Origin: Streptomyces sp. NBC_01314
GTDB lineage: Bacteria; Actinomycetota; Actinomycetes; Streptomycetales; Streptomycetaceae
Direction of reading: 5' to 3'
DNA: 64,000 nucleotides
Assembly (NCBI RefSeq): GCF_041435215.1
Contig: NZ_CP108394.1
Span: forward strand, 6,386,001 to 6,450,000
In this document: positions 39,556-48,442 of the stretch, piece by piece
How the letters are laid out: each line of letters begins with the position of its first letter
How positions within the stretch are numbered: the stretch's first letter is position 1
Notes under the pieces: generated by a model
The model's input: the letters and a program-made list of their open reading frames with translations, nothing else
Told to the model about the DNA's origin: nothing
The model's database searches: none
Program-made: the position numbers and the translations under genes

Positions 39556-39889
39556 CCACTCCTCTGACCTCCTGTAACACTCGACCCACGTCCAGCATGT
39601 CCAAACATGCTCCACGAAGCGCCCCCGAACAGGGCGTCACACACGCATCGAAGAGGCTCCCGGGACCTGACCCGAGGGCCTTTTTCGATGCCCGGCACCC
39701 GCCCGACGCGCACGAGACCCGGGGAAGGTCTCCCGCAGCCGCGTGGGGCTGCGGTACGCCGACGGGCGGGTGCTACCACTGCACCCCGGCCTACTCTCAC
39801 CAGGTTCCCTGACTTACGAGAACCCCAATCTCACGCCATCGCGACCGTGGAACCATGTGGCCCGCAACCGCGACGAGGAGGGGGCCGAC
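39556..39889. other. Intergenic region with operator-like repeat and terminator
   Basis: 334 bases without a convincing gene. It holds an inverted repeat AGCATGT/ACATGCT (39594-39611), a good terminator (39645-39691), a short GC hairpin near 39736, and the leader of the 39890 gene. The longest open frame here (from 39743) has no Shine-Dalgarno. Confidence 0.5.
39645..39691 (+). terminator. Rho-independent terminator with extended stem
   Basis: Inner stem AGGCTCCCGGG / CCCGAGGGCCT (39654-39664 with 39671-39681) around ACCTGA, followed by TTTT, and an outer stem GCATCGAA/TTCGATGC (39645-39652 with 39684-39691). It is the clearest terminator in the prophage segment. Confidence 0.8.
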
Positions 39890-40282
39890 ATGTTCGGCAA
39901 CAAGAAGTCACCCGAGGAGAAGGCCGCAGCCGCGCGCCAGCGACAGATCACAGCCGCAGCGGCCGCAGCAGGCGTCACCGTCATCAGCGGCAAGGTCCGC
40001 ATGCCCAACCAGCAGGCCATCCCCATCGAGGGAGCACGCGTCACCATCGAGGCAGGCGAGACCGCTCGGAAACGGATCACAGCCACACGCGTCGCCCTCA
40101 TCGGTGTCTTCGCCATCTGGGCCAAGAAGGACATGAGCCAGCTGTTCATCACCATCGAGCACCAGGAGGGCATCGTCCTCGTGCCCGTCCCCGCGCGTAA
40201 GGAAGCCCAGGCACGCATCTTCGCCACCATGGTCAACGGTGAGGCCACAGGCATCACCAAGACCGAGGCCGCGCAGGAGTAG
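39890..40282 (+). CDS. Hypothetical phage protein
   Basis: Encodes 130 residues; ATG at 39890 chosen because GAGGAGGGGG lies just upstream. The basic, Ala-rich N-terminus MFGNKKSPEEKAAAARQRQITAAAAAAGV is followed by an alpha/beta core with a semi-hydrophobic stretch (TRVALIGVFAIWAKKDMSQLFITIEHQEGIVLVPV). Function unknown. Confidence 0.65.
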   Translation: MFGNKKSPEEKAAAARQRQITAAAAAAGVTVISGKVRMPNQQAIPIEGARVTIEAGETARKRITATRVALIGVFAIWAKKDMSQLFITIEHQEGIVLVPVPARKEAQARIFATMVNGEATGITKTEAAQE

Positions 40283-40291
40283 CCCTGGGGC

Positions 40292-40321
40292 ACCTCCCCC
40301 CGGGACCCCCCAGGGGGAGGT
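40292..40321 (+). promoter_or_regulatory. Hairpin sequestering the HNH Shine-Dalgarno
   Basis: ACCTCCCCC (40292-40300) pairs with GGGGGAGGT (40313-40321), which contains the ribosome-binding site (GGGGGAGG) 6 bases before the GTG of the HNH gene. Folding would hide the site and lower HNH translation. Confidence 0.5.
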
Positions 40322-40326
40322 AACCC

Positions 40327-40716
40327 GTGCCGTACGCCCCACCCTCACGCTGCACCGACCCCGAGTGCTCTGAGTTCGCCACCAAGGGATCACGCTGTGA
40401 TGATCACCAGCCCATCCCATGGCGAGGCCGAGACAACAAGGCCGAGCGATACGGCATCTCAAGCGGCGAGTGGCGCAAGCTCAAGGCCAAGGTCACCACG
40501 CGTGACAACGGCTGCTGCTACATGTGCGGCGCCGAACCCGTCGACCCCGACGACGAAGACGCCGAGCCGCACGAGCTCGACCACGTCATCCCCATCAGCG
40601 AAGGCGGAGCACGCCGCTCCCTCGACAACCTCGGCCTCGCCTGCACCTCGTGCCACGACGCCAAGAGCAAGGCCGAGGCCCGACGGGCCAACCAGAGGCG
40701 CCGCAAGGCCCGCTGA
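40327..40716 (+). CDS. HNH endonuclease
   Basis: Encodes 129 residues. Zinc-binding pairs C-x2-C at 64/67 and 106/109, and the HNH core ELDHVIPISEGG (Asp85-His86), Asn101 and His110. HNH proteins encoded just upstream of the terminase in long-tailed phages assist DNA packaging cleavage. It precedes the terminase small subunit here, the standard place. Translation may be limited by the hairpin at 40292-40321. Confidence 0.9.
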   Translation: MPYAPPSRCTDPECSEFATKGSRCDDHQPIPWRGRDNKAERYGISSGEWRKLKAKVTTRDNGCCYMCGAEPVDPDDEDAEPHELDHVIPISEGGARRSLDNLGLACTSCHDAKSKAEARRANQRRRKAR

Positions 40717-40744
40717 CCACTCCCCAACGCCCCAGGAGGCTCCC

Positions 40745-40972
40745 ATGACCATGCCCACGACGGCACAGCGCCTGATCGACTTCCGCAAGGAGCTCGCCAA
40801 CTCTGGCCAGGGCTTCGGCGCGGAGCTGCTCCACGAGATCCTGCGCGACGCCGCGAAGGCGATCATCCAGGCCGACGGGCTCGTGACCCACCCCGATCTG
40901 GCCCACTGGGGCACCCCGAAGGCCCTTCCGAGGTCCTCCGAGGGGGTAGGGGAGTCAAAATCACCAGCCTGA
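40745..40972 (+). CDS. Small hypothetical protein near the packaging genes
   Basis: Encodes 75 residues; AGGAGG before the ATG. Helical N-terminus (AQRLIDFRKELANSGQGFGAELLHEILRDAAKAI) and a low-complexity tail. Function unknown. Confidence 0.55.
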   Translation: MTMPTTAQRLIDFRKELANSGQGFGAELLHEILRDAAKAIIQADGLVTHPDLAHWGTPKALPRSSEGVGESKSPA

Positions 40973-41085
40973 TTTCCTGGGGGCCCGCCGCGGTCAACTC
41001 GGCATCTCTACGCTCAGAATAAATTTCGGCCGATGGCCGCCGAACCGATCACGCTGAGTAAACATGCAGGTCAGGGGGTGATCCC
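40973..41085. other. Pre-terminase noncoding region, possible packaging site
   Basis: 113 bases with a locally AT-rich run (agaataaatttc) just before the small terminase. Many HNH-type phages keep their cohesive-end site here. No cos sequence could be recognised directly. Confidence 0.3.
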
Positions 41086-41565
41086 GTGGGACGGACCGCC
41101 AAGCCAGCCGCCCTCAAGCTCATCTCGGGGCGTGCGCCCGGCCGCGACTCCGGCGGCCGCGTCGTCAACAAGGGGCCGGCCTTCCGCCGCATCCCGCCCC
41201 GGGCGCCGACCTGGCTCAGCCGCGAGGCGGCTGCCGAGTGGAAGCGGGTCGCGCCCGGCCTCGAGCGCCTGGACCTCCTCAAGGAGGAGGACCGTGCGGT
41301 CCTCGCCGCCTACTGCGAGACCTGGTCCCAGTTCGTCACCGCCACCCGGACGGTCAGCCGCGAGGGCATCACCTCCGAGGTCACGACCATCAGCGTCTCC
41401 GGCGCCGAGACGACGCGCATCGTGCCGAACCCCGCCGTGGCGATCGCGCGTTCCGCCGGCCGTGAGCTGCGGGCGTTCGCCGCACAGTTCGGCCTGACCC
41501 CCTCCAGCGAGCAGGCCCTGGCGAGAGGGGCCGACGATGGCGAAGAGGACGACAACCCGTTCTGA
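41086..41565 (+). CDS. Terminase small subunit (P27 family)
   Basis: Encodes 159 residues, GTG start with CAGGGGG upstream. The P27 pattern: GRTAKPAALKLISGRAPGRDSGGR, then APTWLSREAAAEWKRVAPGLERLDLLKEEDRAVLAAYCETWSQFVTA. It recognises the packaging site and hands DNA to the large subunit. Its 3' end overlaps the large subunit gene by 29 bases. Confidence 0.9.
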   Translation: MGRTAKPAALKLISGRAPGRDSGGRVVNKGPAFRRIPPRAPTWLSREAAAEWKRVAPGLERLDLLKEEDRAVLAAYCETWSQFVTATRTVSREGITSEVTTISVSGAETTRIVPNPAVAIARSAGRELRAFAAQFGLTPSSEQALARGADDGEEDDNPF

Positions 41566-43288
41566 GCCGCAGTTCGACCTCCCCGACGAGGCCGAGCTCG
41601 AGCGGCTCAAGCTCTCCCCCGAGGTCGCCTGGTACCTCCTCAGCCGCGGCATTCCGCTGCCGGACTGCCCGCCGCTGATTCAGACCCCCAGCCCGGGCGA
41701 GGCGCCCGGCGCTGTGTTCGACCCGGACCGCGTCGACACGGTGATCCGCGCGTTCTCCAAGCTCCGGCACACCCAGGGTCGGTGGGCCGGCAGCCCGCTG
41801 GTGCCGGATCCGTGGCAGGTCGCGTACGTCATCGCGCCCGTCTTCGGCTGGGTGCAGTGGGAGGAGGACGCAGACGCGTACGTGCGCGTGGTGCGCGAGC
41901 TGTACGTGGACGTGCCCCGCAAGAACGGCAAGTCCACGCTGTCGGGCGGCATCGCGATCTACCTGACCTGCGCGGACGGCGAGCCCGGCGCACAGGTCGT
42001 TGCGGCCGCGACGTCGGAGCGGCAGGCCGGGTTCGTGTTCGCGCCGATCAAGCAGCTCGCCGAGCGGGCCCCGGCGCTGAAGGACCGCGTCGTCGCGCTG
42101 AAGAAGAAGATCGTCCACAAGCGGAGCAACTCGTACTTCGAGTGCGTCGCTTCGGTCGCTGACGCCCAGCACGGTGCGAACCTGCACGGCGCGGTCATCG
42201 ACGAGCTCCACATCCACAAGGACCCCGAGCTCGTCGAGACGATCGAGACCGGCACCGGCTCGCGTACCCAGCCGCTGATCGTCATCATCACCACGGCCGA
42301 CTCCGGCAAGCGGGAGACGATCTACAACCGCAAGCGCACGCGGATCGAGCAGCTGTCGCGGCGCGTGTTCACCGCGCACACCGTGTACGGCGTGGTGTGG
42401 GCGGCCGAGAAGGACGACGACCCGCACGACGAGGCGACCTGGCGCAAGGCCAACCCCGGGTACGGGATCAGCCCGACCCGCGCGTACATGCGCGCGCGGT
42501 CGGACGAGGCCAAGCAGTCCCCGGCCGACCTGGCGAAGTTCCTTCGCCTGCACCTGGGGATCCGCACCAAGCAGGAGACGAAGTTCCTGCTCCTGACCGC
42601 GTGGGACCGCAACGCGGGCATGGTCGACGAGCAGGCCTTCGCCGAACGGGACACCTGGGGCGGCCTCGACCTCGCCAGCACCAGCGACCTGTGTGCGCTG
42701 TGCTGGCTGTTCCCCGACGACGAGACCGGGACCCTGGACGCGGTCTGGCGGTTCTGGACGCCGGAGGACAACCTCGCCTCCCTCGACAAGCGGACCGCCG
42801 GCGCCGCATCCCGGTGGGTGCGCGAAGGATTCCTGACCAAGACGCCGGGCAACGTGGCGGACTACGACTTCATCAAGGAGCAGATCCGCCGCGACCGCGA
42901 CACCTTCAAGGTCAAGTCGCTGGGCTACGACCCGTGGAACGCCAGCCAGTTGACCAACGACCTGGTCTCCGAGCGGGCCCCCATGGTCAAAGTGAGGCAA
43001 GGTTTCCAGACCATGAGCCCGGTCCTCAAAGAGATCCAGCGGCTCACGCTGCAGGGCACCCCCGAGGCGCCGGCGCTGCGGCACGGCGGGCATCCCGTCG
43101 TGCGCTGGTGCGTCGACAACCTCGCCGTCGTCATGGACCCCGCGGGCAACGTGAAGCCCGACAAGGCCAACAGCAACGACAAGATCGACGGCGTGTCAGC
43201 GCTGGCCACAGCCATGGCCGAGATCATCGCCAGGCCCCCGCGCCGGAAGTCCCGGTACGCGGACGAAGACGAAATCATGGTCGTGTAG
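41537..43288 (+). CDS. terL: Terminase large subunit
   Basis: Encodes 583 residues. Terminase_1-type ATPase with Walker A PRKNGKST (127-134) and Walker B VIDE (220-223), then a nuclease domain with acidic residues at Asp378 (WGGLDLAST), Asp465 (GYDPWN) and Asp551 (NDKIDGVSA). It pumps the genome into the prohead and cuts it. Full length; no damage. Confidence 0.95.
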   Translation: MAKRTTTRSEPQFDLPDEAELERLKLSPEVAWYLLSRGIPLPDCPPLIQTPSPGEAPGAVFDPDRVDTVIRAFSKLRHTQGRWAGSPLVPDPWQVAYVIAPVFGWVQWEEDADAYVRVVRELYVDVPRKNGKSTLSGGIAIYLTCADGEPGAQVVAAATSERQAGFVFAPIKQLAERAPALKDRVVALKKKIVHKRSNSYFECVASVADAQHGANLHGAVIDELHIHKDPELVETIETGTGSRTQPLIVIITTADSGKRETIYNRKRTRIEQLSRRVFTAHTVYGVVWAAEKDDDPHDEATWRKANPGYGISPTRAYMRARSDEAKQSPADLAKFLRLHLGIRTKQETKFLLLTAWDRNAGMVDEQAFAERDTWGGLDLASTSDLCALCWLFPDDETGTLDAVWRFWTPEDNLASLDKRTAGAASRWVREGFLTKTPGNVADYDFIKEQIRRDRDTFKVKSLGYDPWNASQLTNDLVSERAPMVKVRQGFQTMSPVLKEIQRLTLQGTPEAPALRHGGHPVVRWCVDNLAVVMDPAGNVKPDKANSNDKIDGVSALATAMAEIIARPPRRKSRYADEDEIMVV

Positions 43289-43310
43289 CGGCCGGAAGCG
43301 GGAGGCTGCT

Positions 43311-43532
43311 GTGTTCGCGTGGCGCCGTACAGCGGTGCGTAAGAGGGTCGTCGTCAACCTCGCCGACCAGGCCTTCAGAGGGATCCTGTGGGCGCAGCGG
43401 GGCCCGCTCCTGGTCCTGCGGGACGCGGAGCTCCTCGAGGCCGGACGCCCCGCGCAGCCCGTCGACGGCGAGATCGTCGTCGAGCGGTCGAAGGTGGAGT
43501 TCACCCAGGTCCTCGCCGGAGGGGGTGGCTGA
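43311..43532 (+). CDS. Small protein between terminase and portal
   Basis: Encodes 73 residues, GTG start. RTAVRKRVVVNLADQAFRGILWAQRGPLLVLRDAELLEAG is a strand-rich pattern; C-terminus FTQVLAGGGG. Coupled to the portal by a TGATG overlap. Proteins of this size are common here in HK97-like actinophages; role unknown. Confidence 0.65.
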   Translation: MFAWRRTAVRKRVVVNLADQAFRGILWAQRGPLLVLRDAELLEAGRPAQPVDGEIVVERSKVEFTQVLAGGGG

Positions 43533-45475
43533 TGGCGTTCGTGGTCAGCTCCGGCGAACTCTCCACCACCGGGGCCGGAGTGCTGCCCGCGTACTCGGCA
43601 ATGACGCTGCGGGCGGCCCCGTGGGAGTACGAGACGATCTGGCGCACCCAGCCACAGGTCCGCACCGTCATCGGGTTCATCGCACGGAACATCGCCCAGC
43701 TCGGCGTCCACGTCTTCCGGCGGGTGAGCGACACCGACCGCGAGCGGCTGCGCGACCACCCCCTCGCCCAGCTGCTCGCCGAGCCGCTGCCGGGTATGAC
43801 GCAGTACCGGTTCATTGAGCGGCTCGTGTCCGACCTCTGTCTCTACGACAACTGGTACGGGATCAAGGTGAAGCTCGACAGCAGGCTGCGGATCCTGCCC
43901 GTGCCGCCCACGCTGATCCGCCCGTACGGCGGGAACTGGATCCGCCCTGACCATTACGAGACAGCGGGCGGCAGGGAGTTCGGGGTGGACGAGGTGGTCC
44001 ACATCCACGGCTACTCGCCGACCGACCTGACCTACGGCGAGTCCCCGATCGAGGCTCTGCGGGATCTGATCCTGGAGTCGGCTGAGGCGACCAAGCAGCG
44101 AAAGGCCATGTGGAAAGGCGGGGCCCGCCTGACCGGTGTCCTCGTCCGGCCAGCCGACGCACCGGACTGGGACGGGAAGGACAAGGCGCGCTTCCGCGAG
44201 ATGTGGCGGACGTTCTCCTCCGGCGGCGGCGCCGAGGGCGGCACGCCGATCCTCGAGGACGGCATGGACTACAAGCCGGTCGGCTTCAACCCCGAGCAGG
44301 CCCAGTACATCGAGGCGCGCAAGTTGACGCGCGAGGAGTGCGCGGCCGCGTACTTCATCCCGCCGCCACTGATCGGGATCCTCGACCACGCCACCTACAG
44401 CAACATCAAGGAGCAGCACGCCCACCTGTACCAGGACACACTCGGCCCCTGGACGGTGAGCACGCCGCAGGAGTTCGAGGCGCAGATCCTTCCCGACCTT
44501 CCGGGCGACAACCGGGACGTGTACTGCGAGTTCAACGTCGAGGCGAAGATGCGTGGCGACTTCGAGTCGCAGGCCGCCGCAGCGTCGACCGCGACGGGCG
44601 GGCCGTGGATGACACGCAACGAGATCCGGGCGCGGAACAACCTGCCGGCTGTCGAGGGCGGGGACGAGCTGATCGTCCCGATGAACGTCACCGAGGGCGG
44701 CCTGGCCAATCCCCGGGATACGGCCCCCGATCCGGGAGACACGGCCCCCAAAGCGCGCGGCCTGCCGCGTACCAAGGCGAGCGGCAAGCCTTCCACTATC
44801 GGCACCTTCGTGTCCGAGCGGGACGCCCTCGAGAAGACCCTCGTCCGGTTCAGCGAGCGGCAGGCCGATGCGCTGCTCGTTGCGGCCGGCGTGAAGGCCA
44901 ACGAGGACGGGATGCCGGATCTGTTGGAGCTGTGGGCCAAGGGGTCAGAGGACCGGCTCGCGCAGCTGCAGGCGCTGCTCGGCAACCACGGGTTCCGGCT
45001 CGCGCAGGTCGGTGCGTGGGAAGTCCTCGACGTCCACAACCCCGAGGCCGAGGACTGGTCGGCCGATGTGATGCTCGCCTGGATCCTCGCGGCTGCAGAG
45101 ACGCATGCGGCGCAGCACGAGGAAGCGGGACGGGAGGCCGTCGCCACGGTGCAGGAAGAGGGCGGCGACGGCTGGCGGGAGGCCCTGCAGACGGCCGCGG
45201 GCGCGTGGGGCACCGCGGCCGCTGCACGGGCACTGACCGCCTCCACCGAGCTGCGCTCCTTCGGCGGCCACGACGCGGCCGGCGCGAGCGGGCTGACGAA
45301 AAAGATCTGGCGCACCGGTGGCACGAACCCGCGCGCCTCGCACAAGGCGCAGAACGGCGAGTCCGTGTCGCTGGACGACGTGTTCTCCAACGGTCTGCGC
45401 TGGCCCGGTGACGGCAAGGGCGAGACGAAAGAGCTCGTCAACTGCAACTGCAAGCTCGACTACGAGGGGGGCTGA
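43532..45475 (+). CDS. Portal protein fused to MuF-like minor capsid domain
   Basis: Encodes 647 residues, ATG at 43532. HK97-type portal over ~1-430 (QPQVRTVIGFIARNIAQLGVHVFRR ... EECAAAYFIPPPLIGILDH ... NNLPAVEGGDELIVPMN), then a linker and a C-terminal region ending KIWRTGGTNPRASHKAQ ... VNCNCKLDYEGG, which is the typical Mu gpF-like signature. In many phages the two are separate genes. The fused protein would form the DNA entry pore and a scaffold-side domain. Confidence 0.9.
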   Translation: MAFVVSSGELSTTGAGVLPAYSAMTLRAAPWEYETIWRTQPQVRTVIGFIARNIAQLGVHVFRRVSDTDRERLRDHPLAQLLAEPLPGMTQYRFIERLVSDLCLYDNWYGIKVKLDSRLRILPVPPTLIRPYGGNWIRPDHYETAGGREFGVDEVVHIHGYSPTDLTYGESPIEALRDLILESAEATKQRKAMWKGGARLTGVLVRPADAPDWDGKDKARFREMWRTFSSGGGAEGGTPILEDGMDYKPVGFNPEQAQYIEARKLTREECAAAYFIPPPLIGILDHATYSNIKEQHAHLYQDTLGPWTVSTPQEFEAQILPDLPGDNRDVYCEFNVEAKMRGDFESQAAAASTATGGPWMTRNEIRARNNLPAVEGGDELIVPMNVTEGGLANPRDTAPDPGDTAPKARGLPRTKASGKPSTIGTFVSERDALEKTLVRFSERQADALLVAAGVKANEDGMPDLLELWAKGSEDRLAQLQALLGNHGFRLAQVGAWEVLDVHNPEAEDWSADVMLAWILAAAETHAAQHEEAGREAVATVQEEGGDGWREALQTAAGAWGTAAAARALTASTELRSFGGHDAAGASGLTKKIWRTGGTNPRASHKAQNGESVSLDDVFSNGLRWPGDGKGETKELVNCNCKLDYEGG

Positions 45476-45476
45476 C

Positions 45477-45968
45477 ATGGAGTGGGCCCGGCCCTTCCGC
45501 CTGCATCTGACCGATGGCCGTGTCTGGGACGGAGCGCAATATCCCCGTGGGCACGTCTGCCTGATCCACCCAAGGCAGCCCTTCGGCGAGATGACCGTTG
45601 CGCTGTCGATGGAGGAGCTGCTCAACAAGCGCCACCCGGAGCACCCTCTGCACGGTGCCCGCGTGCAGTGGGCGGACGCGCAATGCGGGGATCAATACCC
45701 GAGCGGGACCTTCCGATCCTGCGGTGATTTGCAGCCGTTGGGCGCCCTGCGGGAGTCCGGTCTGTTGTGGCTGATCAACCGCATCGCGTTCCATCCGCGC
45801 GGCCTGGCGCTTGCCCTGAACCAGGAAGAGGGCGGCGATATCACCGGCTGGCAGCTGCTCGCCGCTGAAGAGGGCGAGCCCTTCTCCTTCACGAACCGCG
45901 ACGACGAGACCGGTTACCGGCGAGCTGAGGCGACCCTGCGCGCGGCTCTCACCAGGAAGGAGCGCTGA
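45477..45968 (+). CDS. Hypothetical structural-region protein
   Basis: Encodes 163 residues. MEWARPFRLHLTDGRVWDGAQYPRG resembles the opening of the early protein at 33396. Beta-rich first half then mixed. Between portal and protease, so possibly a minor head protein. Function unknown. Confidence 0.6.
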   Translation: MEWARPFRLHLTDGRVWDGAQYPRGHVCLIHPRQPFGEMTVALSMEELLNKRHPEHPLHGARVQWADAQCGDQYPSGTFRSCGDLQPLGALRESGLLWLINRIAFHPRGLALALNQEEGGDITGWQLLAAEEGEPFSFTNRDDETGYRRAEATLRAALTRKER

Positions 45969-45969
45969 C

Positions 45970-46878
45970 GTGCGCACGATGGAAGTCACCGCCAAGGTCA
46001 AGGCGGCGGGCGTCGCCGACGGTCTGGAAGAGGGTCAGTTCCTCGCCCTCGTCAGCGTGTTCAACAACGAGGACACGTACGGCGACGTGGTCCGCCCGGG
46101 CGCCTTCGCCCAGACGCTGATGGACTGGGCGGCCAAGGGCGACGACGTCCCCGTCATCTGGGCCCACCAGTGGTCCGACCCGTTCTCCCACATCGGTCAC
46201 GTCGTCAAAGCCACCGAGACCTTCGAGGGCCTGGAGGTCCTCGGGCAGATCGACGACCTCACGGGCGACGACGAGAACCCCACCGCGAAGCAGGTGTACC
46301 GCCTGCTCAAGGGCCGCCGCGTCACCCAGTTCAGCTTCGCCTACGACGTGCCGAACGGCGGCGGGGCGTGGGTGAAGGACGACACCCACCGGTGGGGCGG
46401 CTACTACGAGCTGCGCCAGGTCGAGCTTCACGAGGTCGGCCCGTGCCTGCTCGGCGTGAACCGCGAGACCGAGCTGCTCGCCGCGAAGGCCCAGCACCTG
46501 GCCACCGGCGCGAAGGCCGGCCGCGTCCTGTCGTCGGCGAACTACGACCGCCTCACCGCCGCGCACACGTCTATCGGTGAGGTCCTGGCCGCCGCCGAGC
46601 CTGAGAAGGCCCGGCACCCGGCCGCCCCCAAGACCACCCCCGAGGAGACCGGCCAGCCCGGCTCTGCGGCGGCCAGCGGCATCACGCCGCCCGCCCAGCC
46701 CCAAGAGCCCGCGCCCGCCAAGGCGACCCCGGAGGAGACCCCCAGCACGACCGAGGACGAGACCACGCCGGACCTCCGCGAAGCATCCCCCGTGGATGCC
46801 GCCAAGGCCGGTGCCGACTCCCTCCGTCTGCGCTCCGACCTCGAGCTCCTGGAGCTCGAGGTCTCGCTCACGGAATGA
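45970..46878 (+). CDS. HK97-family prohead protease
   Basis: Encodes 302 residues, GTG. S78-type protease core in residues ~1-170: DTYGDVVRPGAFAQTL, His66 (WAHQWSD), Ser122 (RVTQFSFAYDV), Glu near 155 (ELHEVGPCLLGVN). C-terminal 130 residues are a low-complexity Pro/Glu/Thr region ending in a coiled helix (RLRSDLELLELEVSLTE), likely a scaffold-type extension. Matures the major capsid protein. Confidence 0.92.
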   Translation: MRTMEVTAKVKAAGVADGLEEGQFLALVSVFNNEDTYGDVVRPGAFAQTLMDWAAKGDDVPVIWAHQWSDPFSHIGHVVKATETFEGLEVLGQIDDLTGDDENPTAKQVYRLLKGRRVTQFSFAYDVPNGGGAWVKDDTHRWGGYYELRQVELHEVGPCLLGVNRETELLAAKAQHLATGAKAGRVLSSANYDRLTAAHTSIGEVLAAAEPEKARHPAAPKTTPEETGQPGSAAASGITPPAQPQEPAPAKATPEETPSTTEDETTPDLREASPVDAAKAGADSLRLRSDLELLELEVSLTE

Positions 46879-46885
46879 GGAGACC

Positions 46886-48214
46886 ATGGCCAAGACGATC
46901 AAGGAACTGATCGAAGAGGCGAAGCACCACCTGCTCAAGGCCCGGGAAATCACCGAGGCCGCCGAGAAGGACGGTGACCGCGGCTTCACCCCGGACGAGA
47001 CCGCGCAGCTGCGCGAGCACATGTCCAAGGCGACCGCGGCCAAGGCCGCGATCGAGGAGCTCAAGGGCAACCAGCAGCTCAAGGACACCCTCGCCCAGCT
47101 CGGCGACGACATCGCCCTGAACGCCAAGACCGACGAGAACGGGCACCGCCAGACCGCGTCCGGCTTCCACCTGCCGGACAAGGCCAAGTCCCTCGGCGCC
47201 CAGGTCACCGAGTCGGACGAGTACAAGGCCCTGCTCTCCCAGGCCAAGGGCGGTCAGTTCGGCGCGAAGCAGCGTGTGCAGTCGGAGATGGTCGGCTTCA
47301 AGTCGCTGGTCACCGGCGCATCCGACACCTCCGGCGGGGCCCTGGTCCAGAACGACTACCGGGGCCTGGCCGTCGGACTCGACGTGTTCCAGCGGCCGCT
47401 GCGGCTGCGGGACGTCGTCACCCAGGGCACCACCACCTCGGACACGGTGGAGTACGTGCGCGTCACCTCGGTGACGAACAACGCCGCGCCCATCGCCGAG
47501 GCGACGACCGCAGCGGCGCCGACCGCGCCGGAAGCGGCGGGCGCCCTCGTGAACGCCGCGGGCGGCGGCTACAAGCCGGAGTCCGGTCTCGCCCTGGCGA
47601 AGATCACAGCGGCGGTCAAGACGATCGCGCACTGGATGCCGGCCACCAAGCGGTCCCTGTCCGACGCTGCGCAGATCCGCACCCTGATCGACGCGTTCCT
47701 CCTGTACGGGCTGGAGGAGGAGCTCGAGGATCAGATGATCCAGGGCGACAACACGGGCGAGAACTTCGAGGGCCTCGGCACCGTCTCCGGCGTCCAGGCG
47801 CAGGCGTGGGACACCAACCTGCTCACCACGACCCGCAAGGCCAAGACCAAGGTCCGCACCGTGGGCCGCTCCTTCGCCAACGCCTACCTGTTCAACCCGG
47901 CCGACCTCGAGACCCTCGACCTCCTGCAGGACAACGAGGCGCGCTACTACTTCGGCGGCCCGTCCGGCGCCGGCACCGCGATGCCGCTGTGGAACCTGCC
48001 GGTCATCGAGACCGAGGCCGTCCCCGCGGGCACCGGCTACGTCGGCGACTTCCGCAAGGCCGTCCTGTGGGACCGGGAGCAGGCCACCATCCAGGTCACC
48101 GACAGCCACCTGGACTTCTTCGTCCGCAACCTCGTCGCGATCCTCGCCGAGATGCGCGCGGCCTTCGGTGTCATCCAGCCGTCCGCGTTCGTCGAGATCG
48201 ACCTGACCGCCTGA
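46886..48214 (+). CDS. Major capsid protein (HK97 fold)
   Basis: Encodes 442 residues, AGGAGACC before the ATG. An N-terminal coiled region (TIKELIEEAKHHLLKAREITEAAEKDG...) serves as the cleavable delta domain; then HK97-fold motifs: GGALVQNDYRGLAVGLDVFQRPLRLRDVVTQGTTTSDTVEYVR, AHWMPATKRSLSDAAQIRTLIDAFLLYGLEEELEDQMIQGD, GYVGDFRKAVLWDREQATIQVTDSHLDFFVRNLVAILAEMR. Intact. Confidence 0.94.
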   Translation: MAKTIKELIEEAKHHLLKAREITEAAEKDGDRGFTPDETAQLREHMSKATAAKAAIEELKGNQQLKDTLAQLGDDIALNAKTDENGHRQTASGFHLPDKAKSLGAQVTESDEYKALLSQAKGGQFGAKQRVQSEMVGFKSLVTGASDTSGGALVQNDYRGLAVGLDVFQRPLRLRDVVTQGTTTSDTVEYVRVTSVTNNAAPIAEATTAAAPTAPEAAGALVNAAGGGYKPESGLALAKITAAVKTIAHWMPATKRSLSDAAQIRTLIDAFLLYGLEEELEDQMIQGDNTGENFEGLGTVSGVQAQAWDTNLLTTTRKAKTKVRTVGRSFANAYLFNPADLETLDLLQDNEARYYFGGPSGAGTAMPLWNLPVIETEAVPAGTGYVGDFRKAVLWDREQATIQVTDSHLDFFVRNLVAILAEMRAAFGVIQPSAFVEIDLTA

Positions 48215-48229
48215 TCGGAGGCTGTACTC

Positions 48230-48442
48230 ATGGCTTACCTCGACCCCGCCGCGGGCGCGTCCCGCCAGGGCAAACAGACCGCCGCCGTCGCCAACGCCGC
48301 CGCCGCGACCGCTGCGGCGGCCGCCGGCGCGAACCCGACGAAGGCCGAGTTCGACGCGCTCCTGACCGACACGAACGCGCTGCGCACCAAGCTCAACGCG
48401 CTGCTCGCGGCCATGCGCACGTCCGGCCAGCTCGCGCCGTGA
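48230..48442 (+). CDS. Small Ala-rich protein after capsid (head fiber-like)
   Basis: Encodes 70 residues, mostly Ala (AANAAAATAAAAAGANPTKAEFDALLTDTNALRTKLNALLAAM). Size, position and helical coil fit a head fiber or decoration protein. Not certain. Confidence 0.55.
   Translation: MAYLDPAAGASRQGKQTAAVANAAAATAAAAAGANPTKAEFDALLTDTNALRTKLNALLAAMRTSGQLAP

Noticed and set aside
39731..39810. Possible tRNA-like fold before the 39890 gene
   Set aside because: No T-arm consensus (GGTTCRA) or matching acceptor stem; only a short GC hairpin is present.
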